Source: Pseudomonas marginalis
GTDB lineage: Bacteria; Pseudomonadota; Gammaproteobacteria; Pseudomonadales; Pseudomonadaceae
NCBI RefSeq assembly: GCF_008692035.1
Contig: NZ_VTFG01000002.1
Coordinates: forward strand, 1,798,001-1,862,000
Length of the DNA: 64,000 nt
Reading direction: 5' to 3'
The notes below the pieces were generated by a model. That model was not told the origin of the DNA and did no database searches. It saw nothing but the letters and a program-made list of their open reading frames with translations. Positions 26,450 to 34,907 of the stretch are shown piece by piece. The position numbers and the translations under genes were made by a program. The number at the start of each line of letters is the position of its first letter. Within the stretch, counting starts at the first letter, position 1.

Positions 26450-28099
26450 GTGAGCGAACTCATTCGCGTACCTGACATCGGCAGCGGTGAAGGTGAAGTA
26501 ATCGAGCTGTTTGTGAAGGTCGGCGACACCGTCGAAGCCGACCAGAGCATCCTGACCCTGGAATCGGACAAGGCGAGCATGGAAATCCCTGCTCCCAAGG
26601 CCGGCGTGGTCAAGAGCCTGAAAGTGAAGCTGGGCGACCGCCTGAAAGAAGGCGACGAACTGCTGGAACTGGAAATCGAAGGTGCCGCTGATGCGGCCCC
26701 TGCGGCGGCTCCTGCTGCCGCTGCTGCACCGGCGCCTGCCGCGGAAAAACCTGCCGCTGCTGCCGAGGCTCCTGCAGCCCCGGCTGCTGCTCCAGCCGCA
26801 GCGACTGTCCAGGACATTCATGTTCCGGACATCGGCTCGTCGGGCAAGGCCAAGATCATCGAGCTGCTGGTCAAGGTCGGCGACACCGTCGAAGCCGACC
26901 AGTCGCTGATCACCCTGGAGTCCGACAAGGCCTCCATGGAAATCCCATCGCCGGCTGCCGGCGTTGTGGAAAGCATCGCGGTCAAGCTGGAAGACGAAGT
27001 CGGCACGGGCGACTTCATCCTCAAGCTGAAAGTACAAGGCGCTGCGCCTGCCGCTGCTCCAGCACCGGCTGCTGCTCCGGCGGCCAAGGCTGAAGCCGCT
27101 CCGGCCGCTGCCGCCCCTGCGCCTGCTGCAAAAGCCGAGGCCGCTCCGGCCCCTGCGGCTGCCGCACCGGCGCCAAGCGGTGCCAAGGTTCACGCAGGCC
27201 CGGCGGTTCGCCAACTGGCGCGTGAATTCGGCGTCGAGCTGAACGCTGTGTCGGCCACCGGCCCCCACGGTCGCGTACTGAAGGAAGACGTGCAGGTCTA
27301 CGTCAAAGCCATGATGCAGAAAGCCAAGGAAGCTCCGGCTGCCGGCACTGCTACTGGCGGCGCGGGGATTCCACCGATCCCGGTGGTGGACTTCAGCCGC
27401 TTCGGCGAGACCGAAGAAGTGCCGATGACCCGCCTGATGCAAATCGGCGCGTCAAGCCTGCACCGCAGCTGGCTGAACATTCCGCACGTGACCCAATTCG
27501 ACCAGGCCGACATCACCGACCTGGAAGCTTTCCGCGTTGCGCAGAAAGCCGTGGCCGAGAAGGCCGGCGTGAAACTGACCGTGCTGCCGCTGCTGCTCAA
27601 GGCCTGCGCGCACCTGCTCAAGGAGCTGCCGGACTTCAACAGTTCGCTGGCGCCAAGCGGCAAGGCGATCATTCGCAAGAAGTACGTGCACGTAGGCTTT
27701 GCCGTCGACACGCCGGATGGCCTGCTGGTACCGGTCATCAAGAACGTCGACCAGAAGAGCCTGCTGCAGCTTGCCGCCGAGGCTGCTGCACTGGCGGCCA
27801 AAGCCCGTGACAAGAAGCTCACCGCAGACGACATGCAAGGCGCGTGCTTCACCATCTCCAGCCTCGGTCACATTGGCGGTACGGGCTTCACGCCAATCGT
27901 CAACGCGCCGGAAGTGGCGATCCTGGGCGTTTCCAAGGCCACCATCCAGCCAGTCTGGGACGGTAAAGCGTTCCAGCCCAAGCTGATGCTGCCACTGTCG
28001 CTGTCCTACGATCACCGTGTGATCAACGGCGCGGCCGCTGCACGCTTCACCCAGCGCCTGAGCCAGTTGCTGAACGACATCCGCACCATCCTGCTGTAA
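26450..28099 (+). CDS. aceF: Pyruvate dehydrogenase E2, dihydrolipoamide acetyltransferase
   Basis: A 549-residue core protein of the pyruvate dehydrogenase complex that transfers acetyl groups to CoA. It starts at GTG (26450) with GAGGAG seven to eight bases upstream. Two lipoyl domains carry the lipoylated lysine in ESDKASMEIP (Lys41 and Lys160). Ala/Pro-rich linkers lie at about 80-118 and 195-245, a peripheral-subunit-binding domain at about 245-288 (GPAVRQLAREFGV, TGPHGRVLKEDV), and the catalytic domain after residue 315 ends in DHRVINGAAAARF with the active-site His. E. coli has three lipoyl domains; this protein has two. No E3 gene follows. Confidence 0.96.
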   Translation: MSELIRVPDIGSGEGEVIELFVKVGDTVEADQSILTLESDKASMEIPAPKAGVVKSLKVKLGDRLKEGDELLELEIEGAADAAPAAAPAAAAAPAPAAEKPAAAAEAPAAPAAAPAAATVQDIHVPDIGSSGKAKIIELLVKVGDTVEADQSLITLESDKASMEIPSPAAGVVESIAVKLEDEVGTGDFILKLKVQGAAPAAAPAPAAAPAAKAEAAPAAAAPAPAAKAEAAPAPAAAAPAPSGAKVHAGPAVRQLAREFGVELNAVSATGPHGRVLKEDVQVYVKAMMQKAKEAPAAGTATGGAGIPPIPVVDFSRFGETEEVPMTRLMQIGASSLHRSWLNIPHVTQFDQADITDLEAFRVAQKAVAEKAGVKLTVLPLLLKACAHLLKELPDFNSSLAPSGKAIIRKKYVHVGFAVDTPDGLLVPVIKNVDQKSLLQLAAEAAALAAKARDKKLTADDMQGACFTISSLGHIGGTGFTPIVNAPEVAILGVSKATIQPVWDGKAFQPKLMLPLSLSYDHRVINGAAAARFTQRLSQLLNDIRTILL

Positions 28100-28107
28100 G
28101 CCACAGC

Positions 28108-28197
28108 GGCCTCCCTTTCATCGGGGAGGCCTGGTTGCACCGATTTCCGAGCGCCACGCTCGTACCTCAACCCCGTCAATTTGGCGGGGCTTTTTTT
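28108..28197 (+). terminator. Terminators after aceEF
   Basis: The first hairpin, GGCCTCCC/GGGAGGCC (28108-28131), lies nine bases after the aceF stop. The second, CCCCGTCAA/TTGGCGGGG (28171-28189), is followed by seven T residues and is a classic intrinsic terminator. The first may protect the 3' end or act as backup. The rest of the 303-base gap to the next gene shows no further clear feature. Confidence 0.8.
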
Positions 28198-28402
28198 GCT
28201 TTTCTCTACAGACAGAACAGGGTTGTACACCTTCTGTCATCCTGACTGAAGAATTCCCCCGCCCGGCCGATAACCCCCTTATAGCACTTAGCCTTCATCC
28301 TCTCTTGTCAGCCCGCGCCGCATGATGCAACCTTGCCGCAGGCAACAGTAAAGAGGGCGTGAGCCCGGCGCCGTGCGCGTTATTTGAAGTGAGTTCCCCC
28401 CC

Positions 28403-31096
28403 ATGAAAAGCCAACCCGATGTCGCCCGTATGGCGGCCGAGGTAGTGACGCAGTTACCGGTGCCTTCGCGCCTCGGTATGCTGCGTTTCGAGCGGCTTAA
28501 TGAGGCAAGCTGGGCCCTTCTGTACCTCGACCCTAACTGCGAGCGCCAATTCGGCCTGTCGGCGGTCGAGCTGTGTGCACTGCTCGGTACCCCCTTCGCC
28601 AGCCTGATGGAGCCTCAGGCTCGCTATCAACTGCACGACGCCATCCAACAGCAACTGAGCGACAGCCCTCACTACCTGGTGCGCTACACCCTGCACACCA
28701 ACGATGGCCCCCTGAGCCTGCTGGAAATGGGCGAAGCCTACAAACAACACAATCGCCACCTGCTGCGCGGCTACCTGATGGTGGTCGACGGCCTGTTCAA
28801 CGAAATCTCCCTGCCCGCCCCGACGGAGGACCTGGAAAGCCAGAACAGCCGCCTGCAGATCGCCCTGGAGCTCAACCAGCGCGCCCAGCAGGAACAACTG
28901 CAGCACCTGGAGCGGGTGCGCGCCCAGCAGGAGCTGATCCTGTTGCTGGCCCGCCAGCGCTACACCGCCAACAATTCGCTGCAGGAAGCCGCAGAGCTGA
29001 TCACCCGCAGCGCCTGTGACATCTACCAGATCGACTGCGCCAGCATCTGGAACCTCGAAGGCCAGCGCCTGGTACCGATCTCGGCCTACCACCGCGATGA
29101 CCAGCAGCACCACCTGCCTGAGCCCATCGACGCCAGTTGCTTTCCGGATTACCTGGAAGCCCTGCACACCAGCCGGGCAATCGACGCGACCAACGCGATG
29201 CGCGACCCGCGCACCCGGGAAATGGCCGAGAACCTGCGCGCCAAGGATATCCACGCCATGCTCGATGCGAGCATCCGCGTCGATGGTCAGGTGGTCGGTG
29301 TGCTGTGCCTGGAACAGGGCGGCAGCCCGCGTGCCTGGCAGGCCGATGAGATTGCCTTTGCCGGCGAACTGGCCGACCAATTCGCGCAAGTGATCAACAA
29401 CCACAACCGCCGTACCGCCACCAGCGCCCTGCACCTGTTCCAGCGTGCCGTGGAGCAAAGTGCCAATGCCTTTTTGCTGGTCAACTGCGACGGCGTGGTG
29501 GAATACGTCAACCCAAGCTTTACCGCGATCACCCAATACAGCGCCGAAGAAGTCCACGGCCACCGCCTGGCCCAACTGCCGGCCCTGGAAAACCTCAGCG
29601 AGCTGCTGTTCGACGCACCGTCGAGCCTGGCCAAGAGCAACAGCTGGCAGGGCGAGTTCAAGAGCCGACGTAAAAACCTCGAGCCCTACTGGGGCCAGCT
29701 GTCGATTTCCAAGGTGTATGGCGACAACCGTGAGCTGACCCACTACATCGGCATCTACGAAGACATCACCCAGAACAAACTGGCCCAGCAGCGCATCGAA
29801 CGCCTGGCCTACACCGATAACCTGACCAACCTGGGCAACCGTCCGGCATTTATCCGCAATCTGGATGAGCGCTTTGCCCGCGACAGCGACAGCCCGATCA
29901 GCCTGTTGCTGGTGGACATCGACAACTTCAAGCGCATCAACGACAGCCTCGGCCACCAGACCGGCGACAAGCTGCTGATCAGCCTGGCCCGCCGCCTGCG
30001 CAACAGCCTGAGTGCCGGCGGCAGCCTGGCGCGTTTTGCCAGTAACGAATTCGCGGTGCTGCTGGACGACACTGACCTGGAAAGCGGCCAACAGGTGGCC
30101 AGCCAACTGCTGGCGACCCTCGACAAACCGATGTTCGTCGACAACCAACTGATCAGCGTCACCGGCTCGGTGGGCCTGGCCTGCGCGCCGCTGCACGGCC
30201 GCGACCCGCAGACCCTGATGCGCAACGCCGGCCTGGCCCTGCACAAGGCCAAGGCCAACGGCAAACACCAGGTACAGGTGTTCACCGAAGCCTTGAACGC
30301 CGAGGCCAGCTACAAGCTGTTCGTGGAGAACAACCTGCGTCGTGCCCTGACCCAGAACGAACTGGACGTGTTCTACCAGCCCAAGCTGTGCCTGCGCAGC
30401 GGCCGCTTGCTGGGCATGGAAGCGCTGCTGCGCTGGAACCATCCGGAAAAGGGCATGATCCGCCCCGATCAGTTCATCAGCGTCGCCGAAGAAACCGGCC
30501 TGATCATCCCGATCGGCAAATGGATCGCGCGCCAGGCCTGCCGCATGAGCAAGCAACTGAGCGCCGCCGGCCTGGGCAATCTGCAGGTGGCGATCAACCT
30601 GTCGCCCAAGCAATTCTCCGACCCGGACCTGGTGGCCTCGATCGCCACGATCCTCAAGGAAGAACAGCTGCCGGCCAACCTGCTGGAACTGGAGCTGACC
30701 GAAGGCCTGCTGCTGGAAGCGACCGAAGACACGCGCCTGCAACTGGACCAGCTCAAGAGCTTCGGCCTGACCCTGGCCATGGACGACTTCGGCACCGGCT
30801 ACTCGTCACTGAGCTACCTGAAAAAATTCCCCATCGACATCATCAAGATCGACCGCAGCTTTATCCACGAAATCCCGGACAACCAGGACGACATGGAAAT
30901 CACCTCGGCCGTGATCGCCATGGCCCACAACCTCAAGCTCAAGGTGGTGGCCGAAGGCATCGAGACCGCCGAGCAACTGGCGTTCCTGCGTCGGCACCGT
31001 TGCGACGTTGGCCAGGGCTACCTGTTCGACCGGCCGATCCCCGGTGCAGAGCTGCTCGAGAAGCTTAGACGCTACCCGCGCGGGCCAATCGCCTGA
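28403..31096 (+). CDS. dipA: GAF-PAS-GGDEF-EAL protein, c-di-GMP phosphodiesterase DipA-like
   Basis: An 897-residue signalling protein. Domain order: N-terminal sensor-like region (1-135), short coiled coil (about 140-180), GAF (185-335), PAS (345-460), degenerate GGDEF (465-630) and EAL (640-890). The diguanylate cyclase signature is ASNEF at 546-550, so cyclase activity is unlikely. The EAL motif EALLRW (673-678), DDFGTGYSSL and KVVAEGIET are intact, predicting c-di-GMP hydrolysis. No membrane segments are seen. The position between aceF and msrA matches PA5017 (DipA), which is needed for biofilm dispersion in P. aeruginosa. Confidence 0.88.
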   Translation: MKSQPDVARMAAEVVTQLPVPSRLGMLRFERLNEASWALLYLDPNCERQFGLSAVELCALLGTPFASLMEPQARYQLHDAIQQQLSDSPHYLVRYTLHTNDGPLSLLEMGEAYKQHNRHLLRGYLMVVDGLFNEISLPAPTEDLESQNSRLQIALELNQRAQQEQLQHLERVRAQQELILLLARQRYTANNSLQEAAELITRSACDIYQIDCASIWNLEGQRLVPISAYHRDDQQHHLPEPIDASCFPDYLEALHTSRAIDATNAMRDPRTREMAENLRAKDIHAMLDASIRVDGQVVGVLCLEQGGSPRAWQADEIAFAGELADQFAQVINNHNRRTATSALHLFQRAVEQSANAFLLVNCDGVVEYVNPSFTAITQYSAEEVHGHRLAQLPALENLSELLFDAPSSLAKSNSWQGEFKSRRKNLEPYWGQLSISKVYGDNRELTHYIGIYEDITQNKLAQQRIERLAYTDNLTNLGNRPAFIRNLDERFARDSDSPISLLLVDIDNFKRINDSLGHQTGDKLLISLARRLRNSLSAGGSLARFASNEFAVLLDDTDLESGQQVASQLLATLDKPMFVDNQLISVTGSVGLACAPLHGRDPQTLMRNAGLALHKAKANGKHQVQVFTEALNAEASYKLFVENNLRRALTQNELDVFYQPKLCLRSGRLLGMEALLRWNHPEKGMIRPDQFISVAEETGLIIPIGKWIARQACRMSKQLSAAGLGNLQVAINLSPKQFSDPDLVASIATILKEEQLPANLLELELTEGLLLEATEDTRLQLDQLKSFGLTLAMDDFGTGYSSLSYLKKFPIDIIKIDRSFIHEIPDNQDDMEITSAVIAMAHNLKLKVVAEGIETAEQLAFLRRHRCDVGQGYLFDRPIPGAELLEKLRRYPRGPIA

Positions 31097-31168
31097 CAGC
31101 GCTGTAACACTCGGGCACACTGGCTGTCTGAAATTTACCGCTAACCCAACCTGACGAGAGGACTGCTC

Positions 31169-31816
31169 ATGGTCTTGCGCTCGGAAATTCTGGTGAACAA
31201 AAACGTGCTGCCTACTCAAGAACAAGCGTTGCCCGGTCGTGAAACCCCGATGAACCTGCCGCAGACGCACTTCGTCAACGGCAACCCGCTGCTGGGCCCA
31301 TTCGTCGACGACGTCGGCTTCGCGATCTTCGGCCTGGGTTGTTTCTGGGGCGCCGAGCGCAAGTTCTGGCAGCGCGATGGCGTGGTCAGCACCGTGGTCG
31401 GCTATGCCGGTGGTTTCACGCCGAACCCGACGTATGAAGAAGTCTGCTCGGGCCTGACCGGCCACAGCGAAGTGGTGCTGGTGGTGTATGACCAGGCCAA
31501 GGTGAACTACGAAGACCTGCTGAAGATGTTCTGGGAACTGCACAACCCGACCCAGGGCATGCGCCAGGGTAATGACATCGGCACCCAGTACCGCTCGGTG
31601 ATCTATGCGACCACGCCTGAGCAACTGGCGGCGGCGCAGGCCAGTGCCGAGGCGTATCAGGCTGAACTGACCAAAGCGGGCCTGGGTGTGATTACCACCG
31701 AGATCGACGAGGCGCCAACGGTGTACTTCGCCGAGGCGTATCACCAGCAGTACCTTGCGAAGAATCCACAGGGCTACTGTGGGATCGGCGGTACCGGCGT
31801 GACTTGCCCGATCTGA
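31169..31816 (+). CDS. msrA: Peptide methionine-(S)-sulfoxide reductase
   Basis: A 215-residue enzyme that reduces methionine S-sulfoxide in proteins and free methionine, repairing oxidative damage in the cytoplasm. The active-site motif is GCFWG at 57-61 with the sulfenic-acid-forming Cys58. The C-terminal YHQQYLAKNPQGYCGIGGTG holds the resolving Cys. The N-terminal extension before the core matches Pseudomonas and E. coli MsrA. A GAGAGG lies upstream of the ATG. It converges on rlmJ across a long shared stem-loop. Confidence 0.95.
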   Translation: MVLRSEILVNKNVLPTQEQALPGRETPMNLPQTHFVNGNPLLGPFVDDVGFAIFGLGCFWGAERKFWQRDGVVSTVVGYAGGFTPNPTYEEVCSGLTGHSEVVLVVYDQAKVNYEDLLKMFWELHNPTQGMRQGNDIGTQYRSVIYATTPEQLAAAQASAEAYQAELTKAGLGVITTEIDEAPTVYFAEAYHQQYLAKNPQGYCGIGGTGVTCPI

Positions 31817-31824
31817 AGATCGGA

Positions 31825-31900
31825 GCTGCAAGTTTCAAGCTACAAGCTGCAAGTGGTGTTTTCTGCTCTCACTTGCAGCTTGAGGCTTGAAGCTTGCAAC
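31825..31900. terminator. Bidirectional stem-loop built of heptamer repeats
   Basis: Two 31-base arms, 31825-31855 and 31870-31900, pair with about four mismatches around a 14-base loop. The left arm contains four consecutive 7-mers (CTGCAAG, TTTCAAG, CTACAAG, CTGCAAG) and the right arm their complements (CTTGCAG, CTTGAGG, CTTGAAG, CTTGCAA). It lies between the convergent ends of msrA and rlmJ, with TTTTC and TTAC tracts nearby, and probably ends transcription from both sides. Confidence 0.75.
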
Positions 31901-31906
31901 TTACAA

Positions 31907-32743
31907 CTACTCAGCGATGAGCCAATCCATCTGCCACCCACCCTGGGTCTGGCCAAGCTGCTTGGACAGCCACGGCAGCAGCTCGCGCAACTCCTCTTCC
32001 AGGCCCCACGGCGGGTTGGCAATCGCCAGGCCCGAGCCGGTCAGGGTGTTGGGCGTGTCCAGCGGATGCACCAGCAATTCCACGCGCAGCAACTTCGGCG
32101 CACCGGTGCCGGCCAGGTCCTGGTAGAAGCGACGCAGCATGCGCTGGTCCTTCACCGGGTACCAGATCGCCGCGACCGTCTGGCGCATACGGCTGACGGC
32201 TTCCTTGAGGGACGCAGCACAGCGCTGCATTTCGTCGAGTTTTTCAAACGGCGGATCGATCAGCATCAACGCACGCTTTTCCGGCACCGGTAACAGCGCG
32301 CGCGGCACATGCCAGCCTTCGCCCAAATGAACCTTGACCCGACGATCGCCCTTCATGTTGTCCTTGAGCAACACGCCGTCTTCCGGGTGTTTTTCATTGA
32401 GCAGCACGCGGTCCTGGGGGCGCGTAAGGCGGCGCGCCAGCTCCGGTGAGCCCGGGTAGTAGCGCAACTGGCCATCGGGGTTCATCTCGTGCAGCACGCG
32501 CATGTAGTCGGCGGTCAACGGCGGTAGATCGTCGGCGCCCCACAAACGCGCGATACCTTCCAGGTACTCACCCGTGCGATTGGCCTGGTCACCTTGCAGG
32601 TCGTACAGGCCAATCCCGGCATGGGTGTCGAGGTAGGCGAACGGCTGCTCCTTGCGCGACATCAGGGCGATGAGGCGGGTCAAGGTCAGGTGTTTGAAGA
32701 CATCGGCGTGGTTGCCGGCGTGAAAGGCGTGACGATAATTCAT
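31907..32743 (-). CDS. rlmJ: 23S rRNA (adenine-2030 N6) methyltransferase
   Basis: A 278-residue SAM-dependent methyltransferase (YhiR family) that modifies A2030 of 23S rRNA. The N-terminus MNYRHAFHAGNHADVFKH is diagnostic of the family. SAM binding is suggested by YLDTHAGIGLYDL at 38-50, and the catalytic motif DPPF is at 163-166. Length is typical. It is a single gene transcribed divergently from metY, 175 bases apart, and its end lies next to the bidirectional stem-loop after msrA. Confidence 0.93.
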   Translation of the reverse strand: MNYRHAFHAGNHADVFKHLTLTRLIALMSRKEQPFAYLDTHAGIGLYDLQGDQANRTGEYLEGIARLWGADDLPPLTADYMRVLHEMNPDGQLRYYPGSPELARRLTRPQDRVLLNEKHPEDGVLLKDNMKGDRRVKVHLGEGWHVPRALLPVPEKRALMLIDPPFEKLDEMQRCAASLKEAVSRMRQTVAAIWYPVKDQRMLRRFYQDLAGTGAPKLLRVELLVHPLDTPNTLTGSGLAIANPPWGLEEELRELLPWLSKQLGQTQGGWQMDWLIAE

Positions 32744-32918
32744 GGTTGCTCCTGCGCAGGGGGCGAAGTTTACCTTCTACGGGCGCAAAGGTGCAGGGCC
32801 GCATGCCGGGCGGCGCTTATGCCGCAAACGCAGGCAGCCCGTTGAAAAAAATCTAAATGTCGACGGCGAGGCGGATTTATTGTGGCCATCCACCACTCCA
32901 GGGAGGTCAATAACAATC

Positions 32919-34196
32919 ATGAAAGACGCCACCATCGCGCTGCACCACGGTTTCAAGTCGGACCCGACCACCAAGGCCGTCGCCGTGCCGATCTACCAGA
33001 ACGTCGCCTTCGAATTCGATAACGCCCAACACGGCGCCGACCTGTTCAACCTGGACGTACCCGGCAATATCTACACGCGCATCATGAACCCCACCAACGA
33101 TGTGCTGGAGCAGCGCATTGCCGCCCTTGAAGGTGGTATCGCGGCGCTGGCAGTCTCGGCCGGCAGCGCGGCGATTCACTATGCCATCCAGACCTTGACC
33201 CGTGCGGGTGACAATATCGTCACCACACCGCAACTCTACGGTGGCACCTACACGCTGTTCGCCCACCTGCTGCCGAGCTTTGGCGTGGAGGTGCGTTTCG
33301 CCCGGGACGACAGCGCCGCCGCCATCGCCGAACTGATCGACGACGACACCAAGCTGGTGTACTGCGAAAGCATCGGCAACCCGGCGGGCAATATCATCGA
33401 CATCGAAGCCCTGGCCGACGTCGCCCATGCCCGCGGCGTGCCGCTGGTAGTGGACAACACCGTGGCCACGCCGATCCTGTGCAAGCCGATCCAGTTCGGC
33501 GCCGACATCGTGGTGCACTCGGTGACCAAGTACGTCGGCGGCCATGGCAACTCCCTGGGCGGTGTAATTGTCGACAGTGGCACGTTCCCGTGGACGAAAT
33601 ACGCGGATAAATTCCCCGGCCTCAACCAGCCCGAGCCGGCCTATCACGGCGTGGTCTATACCGAAAAATTCGGCCCCGCCGCCTTCATCGCCCGTGCCCG
33701 CACCGTGCCACTGCGCAACACCGGTGCAGCGTTGGCGCCGATGAATGCCTTCCTGTTGCTGCAAGGCCTGGAAACACTGGCATTGCGCATGGAGCGCCAC
33801 ACCGAAAACGCCCTGAAAATCGCGCAATTCCTGCAAGGCCATGCCGAGGTGGAGTGGGTCAGCTACGCCGGCCTGCCGGACCACCCGCACCACGCATTGG
33901 CGCAGAAATACATGCAGGGCAAACCGTCGGCGATCCTGTCCTTCGGTTTGAAAGGCGGCTTTGATGCCGGTGTGCGCTTCTACGACGCCCTGCAAATCTT
34001 CAAGCGCCTGGTCAACATCGGCGACGCCAAGTCCCTGGCCTGCCACCCGGCTTCCACCACTCACCGACAGATGAACGAGCAGGAACAGGCCAAGGCCGGC
34101 GTAAAGCCGGAAATGATTCGCCTGTCGGTGGGTATCGAAGCGGTCGAAGACCTGATCGACGACCTGCAACAGGCGCTGGCCTCAACTCAACTCTGA
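32919..34196 (+). CDS. metY: O-acetylhomoserine/O-succinylhomoserine sulfhydrylase
   Basis: A 425-residue PLP enzyme of the Cys/Met metabolism family that makes homocysteine from activated homoserine and sulfide. The frame extends 59 codons upstream, but the ATG at 32919 has GGGAGG upstream and gives the family start MKDATIALHHGFKSDPTTKAV. The PLP lysine is Lys204 in HSVTKYVGGHGNSLGG. SAGSAAIHYAI and the C-terminal CHPASTTHRQMNEQEQ loop support the MetY branch. It converges with the DUF4123 gene and overlaps it by 15 bases, leaving no room for a terminator between them. Confidence 0.9.
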   Translation: MKDATIALHHGFKSDPTTKAVAVPIYQNVAFEFDNAQHGADLFNLDVPGNIYTRIMNPTNDVLEQRIAALEGGIAALAVSAGSAAIHYAIQTLTRAGDNIVTTPQLYGGTYTLFAHLLPSFGVEVRFARDDSAAAIAELIDDDTKLVYCESIGNPAGNIIDIEALADVAHARGVPLVVDNTVATPILCKPIQFGADIVVHSVTKYVGGHGNSLGGVIVDSGTFPWTKYADKFPGLNQPEPAYHGVVYTEKFGPAAFIARARTVPLRNTGAALAPMNAFLLLQGLETLALRMERHTENALKIAQFLQGHAEVEWVSYAGLPDHPHHALAQKYMQGKPSAILSFGLKGGFDAGVRFYDALQIFKRLVNIGDAKSLACHPASTTHRQMNEQEQAKAGVKPEMIRLSVGIEAVEDLIDDLQQALASTQL

Positions 34197-34907
34197 GTCC
34201 AGGTAGCCCGCCAGCGCTTCAGCGCTGATGTCCGTACTGCGCGCGAAGTAGGCGACCTTGTGCCGCAAGGTCGCCGGCGTAAAAGCGGCATACAGGTCGG
34301 GGCGCTGCTCTTCCAGCCACTGCAGCAGGTTGTCGATCAGGGTCTGCGGCGACTGCGCGGCCAAGTGCGCCAATAACGCGTCAGGCACGCGCCACCAAGG
34401 GCTGGCCTTGGCCGCAGTGACCGATGGCGTCGCCACGCTCAACGGCTGGCCATTGATCAGATAGCGCTGGAACACGGGCAGTACTGCGCCGATTTCATCG
34501 TCCAGTTTCTGCACAATCGGCAGAAACTGGGCGCCATCCCAGAAGCGCAGGAACACGCTCCGCTCATCGGGAAGCACTATCTTGGTCAGGCCTTGCAGGT
34601 GAGCAACGACGACTTCCAGCGGACTGGACGATACCGCCAGCCAACCCCAGTCCGAGGCTTCAGTGGTTGCGATCCAATCGAGGAAGGCACTGTCGGGCTC
34701 GACAACCGCTGCGTAGGGCATCACCTCATCCCACCCGGCATAGGCCGTACCTGCCCAGAGCGCTTGAGGCAACATCCCGCCGGCCGAGACTTGCCACGCA
34801 GCCAGCGGCTTCGCGTCGCTGGCACTGCTCAGTACCACGTAAAGCCGCTCATTGGGGAGTAGAGGGCATTGTGCCAGCCAGTCATCGGGGCTCAAGGGTT
34901 GGGACAT
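34182..34907 (-). CDS. DUF4123 type VI secretion adaptor
   Basis: A 241-residue DUF4123-family protein. Such proteins (Tap/TEC) are chaperones that load a specific effector onto the cognate VgrG spike. Family features are the N-terminal LYVVLSSASDAKPLAAW and the central WGWLAVSSSPLEVVVAHLQGLTKIVLPDE with a following FLRFWDGAQFLPI. Its ATG lies 26 bases inside the end of vgrG, so the two are translationally coupled. Normally the effector and immunity genes follow; here the next gene is metY on the opposite strand, overlapping this stop. Confidence 0.85.
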   Translation of the reverse strand: MSQPLSPDDWLAQCPLLPNERLYVVLSSASDAKPLAAWQVSAGGMLPQALWAGTAYAGWDEVMPYAAVVEPDSAFLDWIATTEASDWGWLAVSSSPLEVVVAHLQGLTKIVLPDERSVFLRFWDGAQFLPIVQKLDDEIGAVLPVFQRYLINGQPLSVATPSVTAAKASPWWRVPDALLAHLAAQSPQTLIDNLLQWLEEQRPDLYAAFTPATLRHKVAYFARSTDISAEALAGYLDSELS

